Shown piece after piece: positions 28,871-37,129 of a DNA stretch of 64,000 nucleotides. Location: positions 44,656 to 108,655 of the forward strand of contig DASRFB010000036.1 in assembly GCA_035651815.1 (NCBI GenBank), given 5' to 3'. Positions within the stretch are counted from its first letter, which is position 1. Every line of letters starts with the position of its first letter. Below the pieces are notes generated by a model. It worked only from the letters and a program-made list of their open reading frames with translations, was not told where the DNA came from and did no database searches. The translations under genes and the position numbers were made by a program. This DNA comes from VBDM01 sp035651815. Lineage in GTDB: Bacteria > Pseudomonadota > Gammaproteobacteria > Burkholderiales > SG8-39.

Positions 28871-29041
28871 TCAGCCGCCCGGCGTCACGTCCTTCGGCGT
28901 CGCGGGAACCGGGGTCGGCGCGGGCTCCGCGGTCTGCACGTCGTCGCCGCCGCCGCCCCGGCGCCGCCGCTTCTCTTCCTGCTTCTGCTTCTTCGCCAGC
29001 TCGCGCTGGCGGCGCGCAAAAGCGTAGTTCGCCTTCGCCAT
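28871..29041 (-). CDS. Small basic protein (56 aa)
   Basis: The frame from the ATG at 29041 reads MAKANYAFARRQRELAKKQKQ then an Arg run and an acidic/Pro-rich tail ending VTPGG. The Lys/Arg-rich helix-like N-terminus is typical of a small conserved protein of betaproteobacteria whose role is not known to me. Start and stop are clear and it is spaced regularly within the row of small leftward genes. Confidence 0.65.
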   Translation of the reverse strand: MAKANYAFARRQRELAKKQKQEEKRRRRGGGGDDVQTAEPAPTPVPATPKDVTPGG

Positions 29042-29077
29042 GATGGGGCCCCTGAGAGTTAGAGCACCCAGTGTAAG

Positions 29078-29179
29078 TCAGAACCCGTAGAGGCGGGCTG
29101 GGTTGTCGACCAGGATCTTTTTGCGGGTTCCCGCGTCGGGCGCCCAGACCGGCAGCTGCGCCTCTAGGTGCGGGTGAGG
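29078..29179 (-). pseudogene. C-terminal remnant of an amidohydrolase (TIM-barrel hydrolase) gene
   Basis: In one frame the minus strand reads PHPHLEAQLPVWAPDAG then TRKKILVDNPARLYGF and a stop. The ILVDNPARLYGF ending is the C-terminus of amidohydrolase_2 family enzymes such as pyrone-dicarboxylate hydrolases. No start and no upstream body are present; the sequence runs into the end of the small gene at 29164-29256. It looks like the residue of a deletion. Confidence 0.6.
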
Positions 29180-29256
29180 CGGACCGGCGGCGGAGCCGGC
29201 TTCTTCGGCTGCTTCGGCTTCTTCGGTTCCCGGCGCTGTCTGTCGCGATTGCCCAT
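29164..29256 (-). CDS. Very small Lys/Pro-rich protein (30 aa)
   Basis: The frame reads MGNRDRQRREPKKPKQPKK, then a Pro-rich end and stop. Short NRD...KKPKKPK proteins of this kind recur in betaproteobacterial genomes, which supports it despite the length. Its 3' end overlaps the amidohydrolase remnant. Confidence 0.5.
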   Translation of the reverse strand: MGNRDRQRREPKKPKQPKKPAPPPVRLTRT

Positions 29257-29358
29257 GGTCGCACCAGTGTAATCCGTTTCGGCTCGCGCCGCCTGTTCGC
29301 GGGCGGCGGGCGAAAATACGCTACCATCCGGCCTCACCCCCGCACGGCATACGCGCAA

Positions 29359-31473
29359 GTGGCCCGTTTCCTCGTCGGCGTCGACATCGGCGGCACCTTC
29401 ACCGACTGCGTCGTGCTCGACCGCGACGGCCGCATCACCGCCACGAAGTCGTCCTCCACGCCGCCCAACTTCGCCGAAGGGATGCTCGAGGCGATGAAGG
29501 TCGCCGCGGAGCGCCTCGGCCTCTCGTTCGAGCAGTTCTGCCGGGAGATCGAGGTGCTGACGCACGGCACGACCGTCGGCACGAACGCGCTGATCCAGCG
29601 CAAGGGCGCGAAGGTCGGCCTCATCACGACGAAAGGCCACGAGGACGCGATCCATATCATGCGCGGCTCGCGCGGGGTGACCTCGCGCGACATCCGGAAG
29701 GTCGTGCACTTCCCCGAGAGCTCGAAGCCGGCGCCGATCGTGCCCAAGCGCCTGATCGAGGGCGTGTCGGAGCGCGTCGACTGCTTCGGCGAGGTCGTGG
29801 TCGAGCTGAACGAGGACGAGGCGGCCGCCGCGATCGGGCGGCTGCTCGCGCAAGGGGTGGAGGCGATCGGCGTGTGTTTCCTGTGGTCGTTCAAGCGGCC
29901 CGAGCACGAGCAGCGCGTGAAGGAGATGATCCGGAAGCTCGCGCCGAACGTGTTCGTCTCGTGCTCGATCGACATCGCGCCGAAGTGGGGCGAGTACGAG
30001 CGCGTGACGGCGACGGCGCTGAACGCCTACATCGGGCCGGTGATGGCGAGGTACCTCGGAAATCTCGACAAGCGCCTGCGCGCGTCGGGCTACTCGCAGC
30101 CGCTGCAGATCACGCAGTGCGCGGGCGGCTCGATCTCGGTCGACCGCGCGATGGAGACGCCGCTCCTGACGCTCGACTCGGGGCCGGTGTCTGGCGTGAC
30201 GGGGTCGCTCTACCTCGGGCGGCTGATGGGCACGCCCAACATCATCACGACCGACATGGGCGGCACCTCGTTCGACGTCGGCATCATCCAGGGCGGCGCG
30301 CCCGAGTACTCGTTCGTCTCGAACGTCGCGCAATACGAATATTTCCTGCCGAAGGTCGACATCCAGGCGATCGGCTCGGGCGGCGGCTCGCTCGCGCGCG
30401 TCGACGCGATGACGAAGACGCTCGCCGTCGGGCCGGAGTCGGCGGGCGCGGACCCGGGTCCGGCGTGCTACGGCAAGGGCGGCACGGTGGCGACGGTGAC
30501 CGACGCCGACGTGGTGCTGGGCTATATCAATCCGGACAACTTCCTCGGCGGGCGCATCAAGCTCGACCGGAAGAAGTCGCTCGAGGCGGTGCAGCGCGTC
30601 GCCGACGAGCTCGGCCTGAAGCTCATGCAGGCCGCCGCGGGCATCGCGCAGATCGCCGAGTTCAAGATGGCCGACATCATCCGCAAGATGACCGTCGAGA
30701 AGGGGTTCGATCCGCGCGACTTCGTGCTCTTCGCCTTCGGCGGCGCGGGACCCGCGCACGCGGGCGTGTTCGCGCGCGAGCTCGGCGTGCAGAAGGTGGT
30801 GATCCCGCAGAAGCAGATCGCCTCGACCTGGTGCGCGTTCGGCGCGGCCGCGGCCGACATCCTGCACGTCTACGAGCAGGTCGACATCCAGGCGAGCCCG
30901 TTCGACGCCGGGCGCGTCAACGGCGTGCTCGACGCCCTGGAGAAAAAGGCGAGCGCGCAGATGAACAAGGACGGCATCGAGCGCTCGCGCCGGCGCTTCG
31001 CGTTCTCGCTCGACGTGCGCCACCGCGGCCAGATCAACGAGGTCGAGGTGGTGCTGCCCGAGAAGCGCCTCGCGAAGGAGTTCTGGGAAAACCTGCGCCG
31101 CCGCTTCTACGAGCGCTACGAGCAGCTCTACGGAAAGGGCTCGTCCTACCGCGACGCGCGCCTCGAGATCGTCACGCTGCGGCTGCGCGCCACCGCGACC
31201 ACGCCGCGCCCGAAGCTCGCGGCGGCGAAGAAATCGAGCGCGAAGATCGACAAGCGCGCCGCGCGCGGCAAGCGCGACATCTGGTGGTCGGACCTGAAGA
31301 AATCGGCGCCGACGCCGATCTACGACGGCGCCTTCCTCGTCCCGGGCAACGCGCTGAAAGGCCCGGCGGTGGTCGAGACCACGGACACGACGGTCGTCGT
31401 GCACCCGGGCCGCACGCTGCACGTCGACAAGCTCGGCAACTTCGAGATCGCGTTCGCGCGCGGGCGCGCATGA
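29359..31473 (+). CDS. Hydantoinase/oxoprolinase A family, acetone-carboxylase beta-like subunit
   Basis: The 704-residue protein starts at GTG. FLVGVDIGGTFTDCVV is the N-terminal ATP-binding (phosphate-1) motif of HyuA/AcxA proteins, LTHGTTVGTNALIQRKG follows, and TTDMGGTSFDVGII and FAFGGAGPAHAG are the C-terminal ASKHA motifs. It activates a substrate with ATP for ring opening or carboxylation together with the B subunit encoded downstream at 32507. The C-terminus has a Lys-rich insert (KLAAAKKSSAKIDKRAARGK). Substrate is not determined. Confidence 0.92.
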   Translation: MARFLVGVDIGGTFTDCVVLDRDGRITATKSSSTPPNFAEGMLEAMKVAAERLGLSFEQFCREIEVLTHGTTVGTNALIQRKGAKVGLITTKGHEDAIHIMRGSRGVTSRDIRKVVHFPESSKPAPIVPKRLIEGVSERVDCFGEVVVELNEDEAAAAIGRLLAQGVEAIGVCFLWSFKRPEHEQRVKEMIRKLAPNVFVSCSIDIAPKWGEYERVTATALNAYIGPVMARYLGNLDKRLRASGYSQPLQITQCAGGSISVDRAMETPLLTLDSGPVSGVTGSLYLGRLMGTPNIITTDMGGTSFDVGIIQGGAPEYSFVSNVAQYEYFLPKVDIQAIGSGGGSLARVDAMTKTLAVGPESAGADPGPACYGKGGTVATVTDADVVLGYINPDNFLGGRIKLDRKKSLEAVQRVADELGLKLMQAAAGIAQIAEFKMADIIRKMTVEKGFDPRDFVLFAFGGAGPAHAGVFARELGVQKVVIPQKQIASTWCAFGAAAADILHVYEQVDIQASPFDAGRVNGVLDALEKKASAQMNKDGIERSRRRFAFSLDVRHRGQINEVEVVLPEKRLAKEFWENLRRRFYERYEQLYGKGSSYRDARLEIVTLRLRATATTPRPKLAAAKKSSAKIDKRAARGKRDIWWSDLKKSAPTPIYDGAFLVPGNALKGPAVVETTDTTVVVHPGRTLHVDKLGNFEIAFARGRA

Positions 31474-31490
31474 CGCCGGCATGAGCCCCG

Positions 31491-31520
31491 CTTGCCGTAT
31501 GCATACAATATATATATCAT
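31491..31520 (+). promoter_or_regulatory. AT-rich promoter/operator of brnTA
   Basis: A GTATGCATAC palindrome (31497-31506) is followed by a run of AT dinucleotides, striking in this GC-rich DNA. TTGCCG at 31492 and a TATATC-like -10 at 31513 could form a promoter, with the palindrome inside it. BrnA-type antitoxins are known to repress their own promoters, so this is the probable operator. Confidence 0.5.
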
Positions 31521-31526
31521 GCGCGC

Positions 31527-31787
31527 ATGCCCATCCGCTACGACCCGGCGAAGGCGGCCGCCAACCTGGAGCGGCACTGGGTCTCGCTCGCCGACGCGGG
31601 CGGCGCGCTCGAGGACCCGCTCGCGATCACGGTCCGGGACCCCGACGGCGGGGAGCGCTACGTGACCCTGGGGCTCTCGAGCGCGGTCGAGCTGCTCGTC
31701 GTCGTCTGGACCGCGCGCGCGGACGCCTGCCGTCTGCTCGCCGCGCGCCGGGCGACGGGGAAGGAGCGCCAACGGTATGAAACCTGA
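31527..31787 (+). CDS. brnT: BrnT family ribonuclease toxin
   Basis: The 86-residue protein has the family pattern: RYDPAKAAANLERHWVSLADA, ALEDPLAI, VTLGLSSAVELLVVVW and RLLAARRATGKERQRYE. BrnT is an RNase-fold toxin that inhibits translation by mRNA cleavage. It overlaps the antitoxin gene by 11 bp in the usual toxin-first order. Confidence 0.9.
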   Translation: MPIRYDPAKAAANLERHWVSLADAGGALEDPLAITVRDPDGGERYVTLGLSSAVELLVVVWTARADACRLLAARRATGKERQRYET

Positions 31788-32076
31788 GTACGACTTCTCG
31801 AAGGGCAAGCGCGCCGCCGTCGTCCCGCAGAAGGGCAAGACGCGCATCTCGATCTTCATCGACAACGCGATCCTGGACGAATTCCGGGCGCGCGCGGAGA
31901 AGGCGGGCACGGGTTACCAGACGATGATGAACGAGGCGCTGCGCAGGTATCTCTCCGAGACCGATCAGCCGATCACCGAGAAGACGCTGCGCCAGGTCCT
32001 GCGCCAGGAGATGCCCGAGTACCTCCGGGGCCTGACGGGAACGGCGCGCGGCAAGCCGCGCAAGGCGGGCGGATGA
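31777..32076 (+). CDS. brnA: BrnA family antitoxin
   Basis: The 99-residue protein begins with a YDFSKGKRAAVVPQKGKTRISIFID segment and has a ribbon-helix-helix DNA-binding region (LDEFRARAEKAGTGYQTMMNEALRRYL). It neutralises BrnT and represses the operon. The final bases overlap the hicA start by 4 bp, so the two modules are read in one transcript. Confidence 0.9.
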   Translation: MKPEYDFSKGKRAAVVPQKGKTRISIFIDNAILDEFRARAEKAGTGYQTMMNEALRRYLSETDQPITEKTLRQVLRQEMPEYLRGLTGTARGKPRKAGG

Positions 32077-32273
32077 GCGTGGCCGACGTCCTGCGCATTC
32101 TCGGCTGGGTGCAGGTGGGCACCCGGCGCGGCCACGGTCAGTACAAGCACCCGAGCCGCCGCGGCCGGCTCACCGTGGCCGGCAATCCGGGCGACGGGCT
32201 CGCGCCCGGCTCGCTCGAGAGCCTGCTCAAGCAGTCGGGATACAGCATCCCCCCTCGAGGAGAGAGACGATGA
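32073..32273 (+). CDS. hicA: HicA family mRNA interferase toxin
   Basis: The 66-residue protein has the short double-stranded-RNA-binding-like HicA fold: VLRILGWVQVGTRRGHGQYKHPSRRGRLTVAGNPGDGLAPGSLESLLKQSG. The active-site His is in RGHGQY. HicA cleaves mRNA independently of the ribosome. Its start overlaps brnA. Confidence 0.88.
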   Translation: MSVADVLRILGWVQVGTRRGHGQYKHPSRRGRLTVAGNPGDGLAPGSLESLLKQSGYSIPPRGERR

Positions 32274-32280
32274 GGCAGCC

Positions 32281-32514
32281 ATGCGCTATGCCGTCGTGAT
32301 CGAGAAGGCGATCGCGAATTTCTCGGCGTACGTGCCGGACCTTCCCGGCTGCGTCGCGACCGGCGCGACGCCCGCCGAGGCCCGCCACCTCATCCGCGAG
32401 GCGATCGAGGTGCACCTGTCGAGCCTGGTCGACGACGGCGCGGCGATCCCCGAGCCCACGAGCCGCGTCGAGTACGTCGAGGTCGGCGAACCGGAAGATC
32501 CTCCCCATGCCTAA
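32281..32514 (+). CDS. hicB: HicB family antitoxin
   Basis: The 77-residue protein has MRYAVVIEKAIANFSAYVPDLPGCVATGAT followed by the EARHLIREAIEVHL helix, the partial RNase-H-like fold of HicB. It neutralises HicA. Its end overlaps the start of the hydantoinase B gene by 8 bp, so it is embedded in the catabolic operon. Confidence 0.9.
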   Translation: MRYAVVIEKAIANFSAYVPDLPGCVATGATPAEARHLIREAIEVHLSSLVDDGAAIPEPTSRVEYVEVGEPEDPPHA

Positions 32515-34789
32515 AGTGAGCGAAATGAAGGACGCGGTCTTCGACGGCCGCAAGATGGGCTACGTGCCCCCGAAGAAGCTCGCGATCTCGCCCAAGCTGA
32601 AGCTGCAGACGAAGGCCGCGAAGACGATCGACCCGATCACCTACGAGGTGATCCGCCACAGCCTGTGGCACGTGAACGAGGAGCACGGGGCGACGATCCA
32701 GCGCCTGTCGGGCTCGCCCGTGGCGATGTACGCGCTCGACCTGAATCCCTCGATCCTCACCGAGGACGGCGAGTTCGTCTACTTCGGGCCGTACATGCAG
32801 TACATGTCCGGCGTCACCGACACCCAGGTGAAGTGGACGCTCGAGTACCGCAGCGACAACCCGGGGATCACGGACGGCGACATGTTCCTCGCGAACGACC
32901 CGTGGGTCGGCGCCGCGCACCAGCAGGACGTGATGCTGATCTGCCCGGTGTTCTGGAAGGGCGAGCTCTTCTGCTGGGTCACGAACTGCCTGCACCAGTA
33001 CGACCTCGGCGGCATCACGCCGTCGTCCTTCTGCGGCAGCGCCCGGGACGCGTTCGACGAGGGCATGTGCATTCCGCCGGTGAAGATCGTCGAGGGCAAC
33101 GAGATCCGGCGCGACATCGAGGAGCTGTACCTGCGCTGCTCGCGCAAGCCCGAGGCGGTCGCGCTCGACTTCCGCGCGCAGCTCGCCGGCAACATCACCG
33201 CGCGCGACCGCGTGCTGCGCCTGATCGGGCGCTACGGCCCCGAGGTGGTGAAGGGCGTGATGCGCCGCATCCTCGACAACGGCGAGAAGGCGTTCCTCGA
33301 GAAGCTGAAGCGCCTCCCCGACGGCGTCTGGCGCGAGCGCACCTACGTCGAGTGCTGCCGCCCGGGCGACCGGCGCACGCACCGCGTCATGCTGACGCTG
33401 CGCAAGAAGGGAGCGAAGCTCACGTTCGAGAACGAAGGCTCGGCGCCCCAGGACGGCGCGATGAACGCGACCTACTCGGGCTGGCGCGGCTCGATCATGG
33501 TGGCGCTGAACCAGCTGCTGTGCTGGGACCAGTACTTCTCGATCGGCGGCGCGTTGCGCCACGTCGAGTTCGACCCGTCGCCGGGCACGTTCAACTGCGC
33601 GAACTTCCCCGCGTCGGTGTCGACGGCGCCGGTGCAGGCGATGGAGATCTCGCTCTACCCGGCGTACAACGTGCTCGCGAAGATGATCCACGCCGATCCC
33701 GAGATGCGGCGCGACATCATGTGCATCGGCGGCACCAGCCAGTGGCCGGCGACGATCTTCCGCGGCATCGACCAGTGGGGCGAGCGCTACGGCTATCTCC
33801 TGGTCGACCCGATCGGCGGCGCGATCGGCGCCTTTGCCACGGGCGACGGCATCTCGACCGGCGGGCAGTCGAGGACGCCGATCTGCAAGCTGCCGAACGT
33901 CGAGCATACCGAGCAGACGTTCCCGCTGCTATTCCTGTACCGCAAGGAAGTGATCGACTCGGGCGGCGCCGGGCGCTGGCGCGGGGGCTTGTCCGCCGAA
34001 TCCTGTTTCGTGCCGCACCGGACCGACACCATCGTGCAGGACACGCTGTCCTCGGGCAACGCGATGCCGACCTCGCCCGGGATGATGGGCGGCTATCCGG
34101 GCTCCGTTAACGTATACAAGTTCAAGCGCGCGAGCGACGTGCTCGAGCGGCTGAAGGACCGCTCGATCCCGGCGGACATCGCCGAAGTGAAGGGCGAGAA
34201 CGTCACGCTGCAGCTGCGCCAGGAAAACTTCGAGCAGAAGCCCGCGGACGTGTACGCCGTCATCTGGTCGGCCGCGGGCGGCTTCGGCGATCCGCTCGAG
34301 CGCGACCCCGAGCGCGTGCGCGAGGACGTGGTCGACCACCGCTCGGTGTCGGTCGCCGCCGCGAAAGCGATCTACGGCGTCGTGATCGACGGCGACCGGC
34401 TCGACGCCGAGGCCACGAAGCGCCTGCGCGCCGAGCGGCGCTCGGCCAACCGCCGCAAGGACGCGCCCGTGCCGAAGCTCGCGGGCAAGGTGGTCGCGCG
34501 CGTGACCGACAACCTCGAGCTGCGCCGCGAAGACGGCGGCCTGCGCACGGCGTGCGCGAAATGCGCGTCCGACCTGGGCCCGGTGCGCGACAACTACAAG
34601 GACGCCTGCGTGCGCCGCGAGGCCGACATCTCGGCCGCCAACCCCAACATCGGCGACTGGAGGCGCTACATCGACGATCGCCCCGTGTTCCGCCAGTTCT
34701 TCTGCCCCGGGTGCGGCGCGCTCGTCGAGAACGAGATCGCGCGCGCCGACGACGAGGTGCTGCGGGATATCGAGATCGACCTGTCCTGA
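32507..34789 (+). CDS. Hydantoinase B family, acetone-carboxylase alpha-like subunit with C-terminal gamma-like zinc domain
   Basis: The 760-residue protein contains the HyuB hallmarks IDPITYEVIRHSLWHVNEEHGATIQRLSGS, GDMFLANDPWVGAAHQQDV and GGAGRWRGG. After residue about 660 there is an extra domain with CAKC and CPGCG pairs and a WDIEID-like ending (LRDIEIDLS), resembling the separate gamma subunit of acetone carboxylase. This suggests an ATP-dependent carboxylase or related acetone/acetophenone-carboxylase-like enzyme formed with the A subunit at 29359. The intervening toxin-antitoxin genes separate the two subunits by 1 kb. Confidence 0.9.
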   Translation: MPKVSEMKDAVFDGRKMGYVPPKKLAISPKLKLQTKAAKTIDPITYEVIRHSLWHVNEEHGATIQRLSGSPVAMYALDLNPSILTEDGEFVYFGPYMQYMSGVTDTQVKWTLEYRSDNPGITDGDMFLANDPWVGAAHQQDVMLICPVFWKGELFCWVTNCLHQYDLGGITPSSFCGSARDAFDEGMCIPPVKIVEGNEIRRDIEELYLRCSRKPEAVALDFRAQLAGNITARDRVLRLIGRYGPEVVKGVMRRILDNGEKAFLEKLKRLPDGVWRERTYVECCRPGDRRTHRVMLTLRKKGAKLTFENEGSAPQDGAMNATYSGWRGSIMVALNQLLCWDQYFSIGGALRHVEFDPSPGTFNCANFPASVSTAPVQAMEISLYPAYNVLAKMIHADPEMRRDIMCIGGTSQWPATIFRGIDQWGERYGYLLVDPIGGAIGAFATGDGISTGGQSRTPICKLPNVEHTEQTFPLLFLYRKEVIDSGGAGRWRGGLSAESCFVPHRTDTIVQDTLSSGNAMPTSPGMMGGYPGSVNVYKFKRASDVLERLKDRSIPADIAEVKGENVTLQLRQENFEQKPADVYAVIWSAAGGFGDPLERDPERVREDVVDHRSVSVAAAKAIYGVVIDGDRLDAEATKRLRAERRSANRRKDAPVPKLAGKVVARVTDNLELRREDGGLRTACAKCASDLGPVRDNYKDACVRREADISAANPNIGDWRRYIDDRPVFRQFFCPGCGALVENEIARADDEVLRDIEIDLS

Positions 34790-34813
34790 GCGGACGCGAA
34801 CGATCCGCTTTTT
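34789..34813 (+). terminator. Rho-independent terminator after the hydantoinase B gene
   Basis: AGCGGA and TCCGCT form a 6-bp stem with a 9-nt loop, followed by TTTT. The 5' arm starts at the last base of the stop codon. Confidence 0.5.
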
Positions 34814-34833
34814 GCGTTGACTGCCCTCCCCGC

Positions 34834-34861
34834 TTGACAAATACCGCCCTCCTTCCATAAT
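34834..34861 (+). promoter_or_regulatory. Sigma-70 promoter of the Liv-type ABC transporter operon
   Basis: TTGACA at 34834-34839 and CATAAT at 34856-34861 are separated by 16 bp, close to consensus. The ATG of the first gene lies 59 bp downstream after a strong GGAGGAGG site. Confidence 0.8.
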
Positions 34862-34919
34862 CCGGCGGCTATCTCCCGTTACCAATCCGGTTCGGACGGA
34901 GCTTCTTAAGGAGGAGGTC

Positions 34920-36170
34920 ATGAAAGAACTCATTCGCTTCGCGGGACGCGTGCTGGGCGTCCTGTCGATCGCCGCGGTCCTCGGGTCCGCGGCGCTCGCG
35001 CAGCAGCCGATCAAGGTCGGCATCGGCATCTCGCAGACCGGCACGCTGGGCGGCGGCGGCAAGGCCGCCCTGCTCGGCCTGCAGATGTGGGTCGAGGACG
35101 TCAACAAGAAGGGCGGCCTGCTCGGGCGCAAGGTCGAGCTGATCGCCTACGACGACCAGTCGAACCCCGCGACCACGCCCGGGATCTACACGAAGCTCCT
35201 CGACGTCGACAAGGTCGACCTCCTGGTCGCGCCCTACGGGACGGTGCCCACCGCGCCCATCATGCCGCTCGTGAAGCAGCGCGGGCTGCTGCTGATGGGC
35301 AACTTCTCCTTCCAGGTGAACCACACGGTCAAGCACGACATGTGGTTCAACAACGCGCCCTGGGGCGACGCGACCAGCTGGACCGAGGGGTTCCTGCAGG
35401 TCGGCCAGAAGGCGGGCGCGAAGACGATCGCGTTCATCGCGGCGGACCAGGAGTTCGCGCAGAACCTCGCGAACGGCGCCAAGGCGGTGGCGAAGAAGAC
35501 CGGCCTGAAGACCGTGTACGAGCAGAACTATCCGCCGAGCACGGTCGACTTCTCCTCGATGATCCGCGCGGTGCGCAACGCCAAGCCCGACATGGTGTTC
35601 ATCTGCTCGTATCCGAACGACTCGGTCGCGCTGGTGCGCGCGATCAACGAGATCGGCGTCGGCCCCTCGATCAAGCTGATCGGCGGCGGCATGGTCGGCC
35701 TGCAGTTCACGCCGATCATGGAGAACATGGGCAGCCAGCTGAACGGCATCGTCAACTACACCTCGTACGCGCCCGGCATGACGTACGCCGGAATCGAGGA
35801 GTTCCTGAAGCGCTACCACGACCGGGCGGTCGAGGCCAAGGTCGATCCGCTCGGCTTCTACCTGCCGCCGTTCAACTACGCGATCGGCCAGATCCTCGAG
35901 CAGGCCGTCACGGCGACCAAGAGCCTCGACTCGAAGACGCTCGCCAAGTACCTGCACTCGCACGAGTTCAAGACCATCGTCGGGCCGATCAGCTGGGGGC
36001 CCGACGGCGAGCGCGCCAAGCCTTCGGTGCCGATGGTGCAGTTCCGCGACCTGAAGGACAAGGACGTCAACCAGTTCCTGCAGAAGGGCAAGCAGGTGAT
36101 CGTGTACCCGCCGCAGTTCAAGCAGGGCGACGCGATCGTGCCGTACGACAAGGCGCGCAAGGCGAAGTAG
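34920..36170 (+). CDS. Branched-chain amino acid type ABC transporter substrate-binding protein (LivK-like)
   Basis: The 416-residue protein has a signal peptide cleaved after ALAQQ (about residue 28). The mature part is a Peripla_BP_6 type-I binding fold: IKVGIGISQTGTLGGGGKAALLGLQMWVEDVN, GLLGRKVELIAYDDQSNP and the C-terminal WGPDGERAKP. It delivers a ligand to the LivHMGF proteins encoded next. Its neighbours, the hydantoinase/carboxylase-like enzyme genes, suggest the ligand is that enzyme's substrate or a related compound (inference). Confidence 0.92.
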   Translation: MKELIRFAGRVLGVLSIAAVLGSAALAQQPIKVGIGISQTGTLGGGGKAALLGLQMWVEDVNKKGGLLGRKVELIAYDDQSNPATTPGIYTKLLDVDKVDLLVAPYGTVPTAPIMPLVKQRGLLLMGNFSFQVNHTVKHDMWFNNAPWGDATSWTEGFLQVGQKAGAKTIAFIAADQEFAQNLANGAKAVAKKTGLKTVYEQNYPPSTVDFSSMIRAVRNAKPDMVFICSYPNDSVALVRAINEIGVGPSIKLIGGGMVGLQFTPIMENMGSQLNGIVNYTSYAPGMTYAGIEEFLKRYHDRAVEAKVDPLGFYLPPFNYAIGQILEQAVTATKSLDSKTLAKYLHSHEFKTIVGPISWGPDGERAKPSVPMVQFRDLKDKDVNQFLQKGKQVIVYPPQFKQGDAIVPYDKARKAK

Positions 36171-36190
36171 CCGGGGAACCGGCGGGCGGG

Positions 36191-36214
36191 ACGGCGCGGC
36201 GCTCACCGCGCCGT
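36191..36214 (+). terminator. Intercistronic hairpin between binding-protein and permease genes
   Basis: ACGGCGCGG and CCGCGCCGT form a perfect 9-bp stem with a 6-nt loop. There is no strong T-run. Such hairpins after liv binding-protein genes commonly stabilise or attenuate the transcript so that more binding protein than permease is made. Confidence 0.5.
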
Positions 36215-36276
36215 CTTGCGTTTCTGAAGGACGCGGAGGGCTTCTGTTCTCGCTCGACCTGCTCGGCGACGCGCTG

Positions 36277-37122
36277 GTGCAAGGCGTCCTGCTCGGCTGC
36301 TTCTACGCGGCGGTCAGCATCGGCCTCTCGGTGGCCTTCGGGCTGCTCGACGTCCCGCACATCGCGCACCCGGCGTTCGTCGTGCTCGGCTCGTACGGAA
36401 CCTGGCTCGTCGCCGGCCGCTACGGCTGGGACCCGCTCGTGTCGGGCCTCGCGCTGACGCCCGTGTTCTTCGTGATCGGCGTCCTCGTGTACCGCTTCTA
36501 CTACGAGACGTTCGAGAAGCGCGGCACCGACACCGGCGTGCGCGGGCTCGCCTTCTTCTTCGGCGTCGCCTTCATCATCGAGGTCGGGCTGATCATCGGC
36601 TTCGGCGTCGACCAGCGCCTCGTCGACGCGCCCTACATCGGCAAGAGCCTCGAGCTCGGCGAGGAGCTGCGGGTGCCGATGCGCATGCTGGTGGCGTTCG
36701 GCACCGCGCTCGCGCTCACCGTCCTGCTCGGGCTTTATCTCTCGCGCACGTTCATGGGGCGCGCCATCAAGGCGGTCGCGCAGGACGAGCCCGCGCTGCG
36801 GCTGATGGGCGCGAACCCGGTGCGCGTCAAGCAGTGGGCCTTCGGCATCGCGACCGCGGTGGCGGCGGTCGCGGGCGCGCTGCTCATCATCGTCGGACCG
36901 GTCGAGCCGAGCATGGACCGCGTCTACATCGGGCGAACCTTCTGCGTCGTCGTGCTCGCGGGGCTGGGGAGCATGTCGGGGACGCTGGTCGCGGGCCTCA
37001 TCCTCGGCATCTCGGAATCGATCGTGCTGACGCTGCTCGGCGCGTCGTGGGCGCCGGCGGTGTCCTTCGGGCTGCTGCTGCTCGTGCTCGGCGTGCGGCC
37101 GCAGGGCCTGTTTGGACGATGA
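36277..37122 (+). CDS. livH: Branched-chain amino acid type ABC transporter permease LivH
   Basis: The 281-residue protein has eight or so hydrophobic helices and the LivH pattern (GVLLGCFYAAVSIGLSVAFGLLDVPHIAHPAFVVLG; GRAIKAVAQDEPALRLMGANPVRVKQWAF with the EAA-like loop). The protein-like sequence extends upstream (LFSLDLLGDALV) to a CTG at 36244 preceded by GGAGGG, which may be the real start; the GTG at 36277 has no obvious ribosome-binding site. Confidence 0.9.
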   Translation: MQGVLLGCFYAAVSIGLSVAFGLLDVPHIAHPAFVVLGSYGTWLVAGRYGWDPLVSGLALTPVFFVIGVLVYRFYYETFEKRGTDTGVRGLAFFFGVAFIIEVGLIIGFGVDQRLVDAPYIGKSLELGEELRVPMRMLVAFGTALALTVLLGLYLSRTFMGRAIKAVAQDEPALRLMGANPVRVKQWAFGIATAVAAVAGALLIIVGPVEPSMDRVYIGRTFCVVVLAGLGSMSGTLVAGLILGISESIVLTLLGASWAPAVSFGLLLLVLGVRPQGLFGR

Positions 37123-37129
37123 GCGGAAG

